Source: Candidatus Nitrospira nitrosa
GTDB lineage: Bacteria; Nitrospirota; Nitrospiria; Nitrospirales; Nitrospiraceae
Length of the DNA stretch: 64,000 nucleotides
Direction of reading: 5' to 3'
Assembly (NCBI RefSeq): GCF_001458735.1
Contig: NZ_CZQA01000001.1
Span: forward strand, 496,001 to 560,000
Shown here: in pieces, positions 61,218 through 64,000 of the stretch
Layout of the letters: every line of letters begins with the position of its first letter
How positions within the stretch are numbered: position 1 is the stretch's first letter
Notes under the pieces: model-generated
What the model saw: the letters and a program-made list of their open reading frames with translations, nothing else
Databases searched by the model: none
Told to the model about the DNA's origin: nothing
Position numbers and translations under genes: made by a program

Positions 61218-61538
61218 ATGAGTTTTACGATTACACCAAAAGAGCTGAAGGCTCGGATCGATAAAGGGGATCAGTTGGTACTCTTGGACGTCCGCGAGCC
61301 CTGGGAGAACCAGTTGGCCAGACTGGATAACTCGGTGCTGATTCCACTCGGCACGTTACCCCAGTCACTGTCCAAATTGGATAGGGACACCGAGATTATC
61401 GCGTACTGCCATCATGGTATGCGCAGCGGCGATGCGACCGGATTCCTGCTTCAACAGGGATTTTCCAACGTGAAGAATTTGATCGGTGGGATCGATGCCT
61501 GGTCGATCCAAGTGGATGGGACTGTCCCCCGGTACTGA
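61218..61538 (+). CDS. Rhodanese-like domain protein
   Basis: The 106-aa single-domain rhodanese has LLDVREPWENQLARL and the active-site loop AYCHHGMRSGDATGFLLQQG, with the sulfur-carrying Cys intact. It ends GGIDAWSIQVDGTVPRY. These GlpE/SseA-like proteins transfer sulfane sulfur in the cytoplasm. AAAGGAGG precedes the ATG. Confidence 0.92.
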   Translation: MSFTITPKELKARIDKGDQLVLLDVREPWENQLARLDNSVLIPLGTLPQSLSKLDRDTEIIAYCHHGMRSGDATGFLLQQGFSNVKNLIGGIDAWSIQVDGTVPRY

Positions 61539-61627
61539 TCACAATAGGAACGCCCGCCACTGGCCCCCCTCGCTCAACGCGGCAAGGGCTTCGAGTGACC
61601 GACGTTCCGTGTACATGGGATGACTGG

Positions 61628-62551
61628 TTATTGAACTTTTCCTTGGAAGAATTCCACCGTCTGCTTGAGCCCCTCTGCGAGGTCCATCTTGGCCTCCCAC
61701 CCGAGCTCTTGTTTGATTCTCGCCGCGTCCACGACGCTCCGGATCTGCTCGCCGGCTTTGGCCGGCCCATGAACTTCCTTGGCACTTGACCCGGTTAATC
61801 CAGCCAGCATGCGGAATAACTCGTTCACGGATGTTTCAGCGCCGGTGCCGACGTTATAGACTCCATGCGCATCCTGACCCATGGCGGCCAGATTGGCCTC
61901 GGCCACATCTTCAACGAACACAAAATCTCTGGTTTGACGGCCATTGCCGTTGATGATGGGCTGTTCCCCGTTCAACATCTTTTGAATGAAGATCGCCACC
62001 ACACCCGCCTCGCCTTCTGGATCTTGTCTCGGTCCATAGACATTGGCGTAGCGAAGGCTGACCACTGGGATCCCGCCGACTCGCTGGAAGTACGATAAGT
62101 AATGTTCGCCGCACAGTTTGCTGATCCCATAGGGCGACAAGGGGTTGGTGACGTGCGATTCAGGGGCCGGAAAGGCCTCTTGTTCTCCGTAAATCGCCCC
62201 GCCGGATGAGGAGAACACCACTTTTCGGCACCCGTATCGGACCGCTTGTTGCAATACGTTCATGGTACCCAGCACATTCACCTGCGCATCAAAGACCGGA
62301 TCGGCCACAGAATTGCGCACACTGACTTGCGCCGCAAGATGCAGCACGATATTGGGCCGTTCATTGCGAAAGATCCGTTCGAGGCGCCAGCTGGTAATGT
62401 CGGTTTTATAGAGACTGGCGGCGCGATTGACATTCTTGCGCTTTCCGGTCACCAGATTGTCGACGATGACAACTTGATGCCCCTCCTCGATCAGTCGATC
62501 CACCACATGAGATCCGATAAATCCTGCACCACCCGTGACGAGTACTTTCAT
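61628..62551 (-). CDS. NAD-dependent nucleotide-sugar epimerase (GalE-like)
   Basis: The 307-aa extended short-chain dehydrogenase has the NAD-binding start MKVLVTGGAGFIGSHVVDRL, LHLAAQVSVRNSVADP, the Ser box VVFSSSGGAIYGEQEA and the catalytic YxxxK in LSPYGISKLCGEHYLSYF. SLRYANVYGPRQDPEGEAGV follows. Length and motifs fit UDP-glucose 4-epimerase or a related UDP-sugar epimerase feeding polysaccharide synthesis. CAGGAGGGCC precedes the ATG. Confidence 0.9.
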   Translation of the reverse strand: MKVLVTGGAGFIGSHVVDRLIEEGHQVVIVDNLVTGKRKNVNRAASLYKTDITSWRLERIFRNERPNIVLHLAAQVSVRNSVADPVFDAQVNVLGTMNVLQQAVRYGCRKVVFSSSGGAIYGEQEAFPAPESHVTNPLSPYGISKLCGEHYLSYFQRVGGIPVVSLRYANVYGPRQDPEGEAGVVAIFIQKMLNGEQPIINGNGRQTRDFVFVEDVAEANLAAMGQDAHGVYNVGTGAETSVNELFRMLAGLTGSSAKEVHGPAKAGEQIRSVVDAARIKQELGWEAKMDLAEGLKQTVEFFQGKVQ

Positions 62552-62590
62552 TGGCCCTCCTGAATCAATACTCTCCGTTACCGATGCTCC

Positions 62591-63361
62591 TTACATATCA
62601 TGAATCGGCGCATTGTACTCAAAGATTGCGAATATCTCCTGATTCCCCTTCTTTCCTTTGACGGCGGAGAGAACGGTAGTCAGAGTCCGTAACCCCAGCT
62701 CCTCAGCAAATCGTATCACTCGCTGAACAACCTCCGTTCGCTGTCCCTCATCCCGTACGATCCCCCCCCGACCAACCTGACCTTTGCCGACTTCAAACTG
62801 CGGCTTGATCAAGGCGACGACCTGACCCTGTGGTCGGAGAAACTGCGTGATGGCCGGCAGGACCTTCGTCAATGAGATAAAGGAGACATCGATGACGACC
62901 AGCTGAATCGGGTCTGGAACGGCGGAGCGCTCCATATAGCGGATATTGGTCCGCTCAAGCAGCACAACCCTCGGGTCATGACGGAGCCGCCAGTCAAATT
63001 GCCCATAGCCCACATCGACGGCGTAGACCTTCATCGCTCCCCGTTGGAGCAGACAGTCTGTGAACCCGCCCGTCGAACAACCGACGTCGAGACACACCCA
63101 CCCCTGTGGATTGATCGTCCCTGCGTCCAGCGCCGCGTCGAGTTTCTCCCCACCGCGGCCGACAAACGGCTGGTCCTCTCCGGCAATCTCGATGGAGGCA
63201 TCGATAGGGATCAGCCTGGAGGGTTTATCGACAAGCACTCCGTCGCTCTTGACCTTTCCCGCCAGAATCATCCGCACGGCGGCATCACGACTCTGGACGA
63301 GGCCCTGAGCCGTCAACACCTGGTCACATCTATGTTTCTCGCGTCGCGCTCGTGTCGCCAT
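62591..63361 (-). CDS. tlyA: TlyA-family rRNA 2'-O-methyltransferase
   Basis: An N-terminal S4 RNA-binding domain (RCDQVLTAQGLVQSRDAAVR, KVKSDGVLVDKPSRLI) is followed by an FtsJ-type methyltransferase domain (GWVCLDVGCSTGGFTDCLLQ, LVVIDVSFISLTKVLPAITQ, VALIKPQFEVGKGQVGRGGI). TlyA methylates 2'-OH of rRNA cytidines; the old name haemolysin A is misleading. It has the usual 256-aa length and lies next to xseBA. Confidence 0.93.
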   Translation of the reverse strand: MATRARREKHRCDQVLTAQGLVQSRDAAVRMILAGKVKSDGVLVDKPSRLIPIDASIEIAGEDQPFVGRGGEKLDAALDAGTINPQGWVCLDVGCSTGGFTDCLLQRGAMKVYAVDVGYGQFDWRLRHDPRVVLLERTNIRYMERSAVPDPIQLVVIDVSFISLTKVLPAITQFLRPQGQVVALIKPQFEVGKGQVGRGGIVRDEGQRTEVVQRVIRFAEELGLRTLTTVLSAVKGKKGNQEIFAIFEYNAPIHDM

Positions 63362-63413
63362 GCGGTCGAGAGGGGAAGATCAAAAAGGAATCGCGGATCA
63401 GCGGAACAACTGA

Positions 63414-63671
63414 CTAGGACTCTTCGGCAGAGCCGACGACATCAATGTCATCCGAGGTGAACGCCCGCAGCTGCTTCTTCCCATTCTTATCCTGGACGAG
63501 CACTTCGACCTTTCGTTCGGCCTCTTCCAATACTTTGAGGCAACTCTTCGACAGTCGAATACCCTCCTCAAAAATCTTCAACGATTCATCGAGGGGCAGA
63601 TCGCCTTTTTCCAACTCCCCCACGATGACTTCCAATCGAGCCATCGCCTGTTCAAATTTCACCCCAGCCAC
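63414..63671 (-). CDS. xseB: Exodeoxyribonuclease VII small subunit
   Basis: The 85-aa helical protein has the family motif FEQAMARLEVIVGELEKGDL then PLDESLKIFEEGIRLSKSCL. It binds XseA to form the single-strand exonuclease VII. It starts at GTG 63671 with GGGAGAAGG upstream and follows xseA by 49 bp. Confidence 0.94.
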   Translation of the reverse strand: MAGVKFEQAMARLEVIVGELEKGDLPLDESLKIFEEGIRLSKSCLKVLEEAERKVEVLVQDKNGKKQLRAFTSDDIDVVGSAEES

Positions 63672-63720
63672 AACCTTCTCCCTTCAAGAGCGTTCATTAT
63701 AGCGAAGCCCCGGTACGATT

Positions 63721-64000
63721 TTAAACCGATGGATTCGACGTGACGTCATTCACCGTACAACGAACCTGCCCATTGGTCAGACGGGCCACCACCTCATCTC
63801 CAACAGCCACCTGCTCAACACCTCGTATGACCTGACGGCTCGGCACCATTTCAAGAATGGCATATCCACGTTCCAGAATCGCAAGCGGACTCAGCCCATT
63901 CAATCTCCAGAGGGTGCCGCGTGTCAGTTGCATTTTCTGCGTCACGACATGATCCATCGCCGCAGCTAAACGCGACCGCAACTGTGGAATAATCCCCAAA
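63721..64000 (-). CDS. xseA: Exodeoxyribonuclease VII large subunit, C-terminus
   Basis: The last 92 or so residues are in the window, containing LSPLAILERGYAILEMVP, the conserved C-terminal beta segment of XseA, then VAVGDEVVARLTNGQVRCTV. The 5' end lies beyond the window. It is the first gene of an xseA-xseB-tlyA-epimerase series on the minus strand. Confidence 0.92.
   Translation of the reverse strand, partial: LGIIPQLRSRLAAAMDHVVTQKMQLTRGTLWRLNGLSPLAILERGYAILEMVPSRQVIRGVEQVAVGDEVVARLTNGQVRCTVNDVTSNPSV

Overview
The window looks like a chromosomal segment of a Gram-negative bacterium, most probably Nitrospira (Nitrospirota). This is inferred from the lipid A and LPS-export genes (lpxC, lptE), a di-haem peroxidase, a PEP-CTERM exported protein, Nitrospira-style dispersed repeats and many small conserved hypotheticals. 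No 16S gene is present, so the genus is not proven.

Layout. 1-12 kb: a partial sensor-like gene, lpxC, a HARE-HTH protein, an inositol monophosphatase-like enzyme, a carboxymuconolactone decarboxylase-like protein facing an orphan B12/radical-SAM protein of the RiPP C-methyltransferase type, phhB, a ParB-like protein, a frameshifted MauE gene, a PPK2 kinase, a formylglycine-generating-enzyme-like protein, a lipoprotein and an MscS channel. 12-23 kb: cytochrome c peroxidase beside a decayed oxyR, exonuclease III, a 51-aa zinc-ribbon protein, a flavoprotein, an IS481-like insertion sequence, a PilZ protein and a TupA-like ATP-grasp protein.

23.03-32.90 kb is a genomic island integrated in tRNA-His. 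It has a 20-bp direct repeat of the tRNA 3' end at both borders, matching arm-type repeats about 67 bp inside each border, and a frameshifted tyrosine integrase next to the tRNA. The cargo includes an SF2-type helicase, a serine recombinase with candidate res sites, an RHH-like protein, several small proteins and a gene interrupted by a 98-bp IS5-type miniature element. 33-41.4 kb is housekeeping: pyrF, rpsT, leuS-lptE-holA, a methyltransferase, a HAD phosphatase and der.

41.5-46.4 kb: a PEP-CTERM protein behind a clear sigma-54 promoter, hicBA and a lone DUF104-type antitoxin, a two-repeat lipoprotein, and an ECF sigma factor with its zinc-finger anti-sigma factor followed by a secreted 568-aa protein. 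48.4-56.2 kb is the most unusual part. A regulator with two LuxR-type HTH domains precedes an apparent operon of a DsbA-like oxidoreductase and three exported proteins. Each of the three has a different metallopeptidase-like N-terminus and the same cysteine-rich C-terminal repeats, ending in nearly identical residues. Decayed copies of the 3' end of the 568-aa gene lie downstream of this block. 56.6-64 kb: an AAA/DUF4143 ATPase, small membrane proteins, aat, a rhodanese, a GalE-like epimerase, tlyA, xseB and the end of xseA.

Most assignments are from protein motifs read by eye. Several frameshifts lie at short homopolymers and could be sequence errors.
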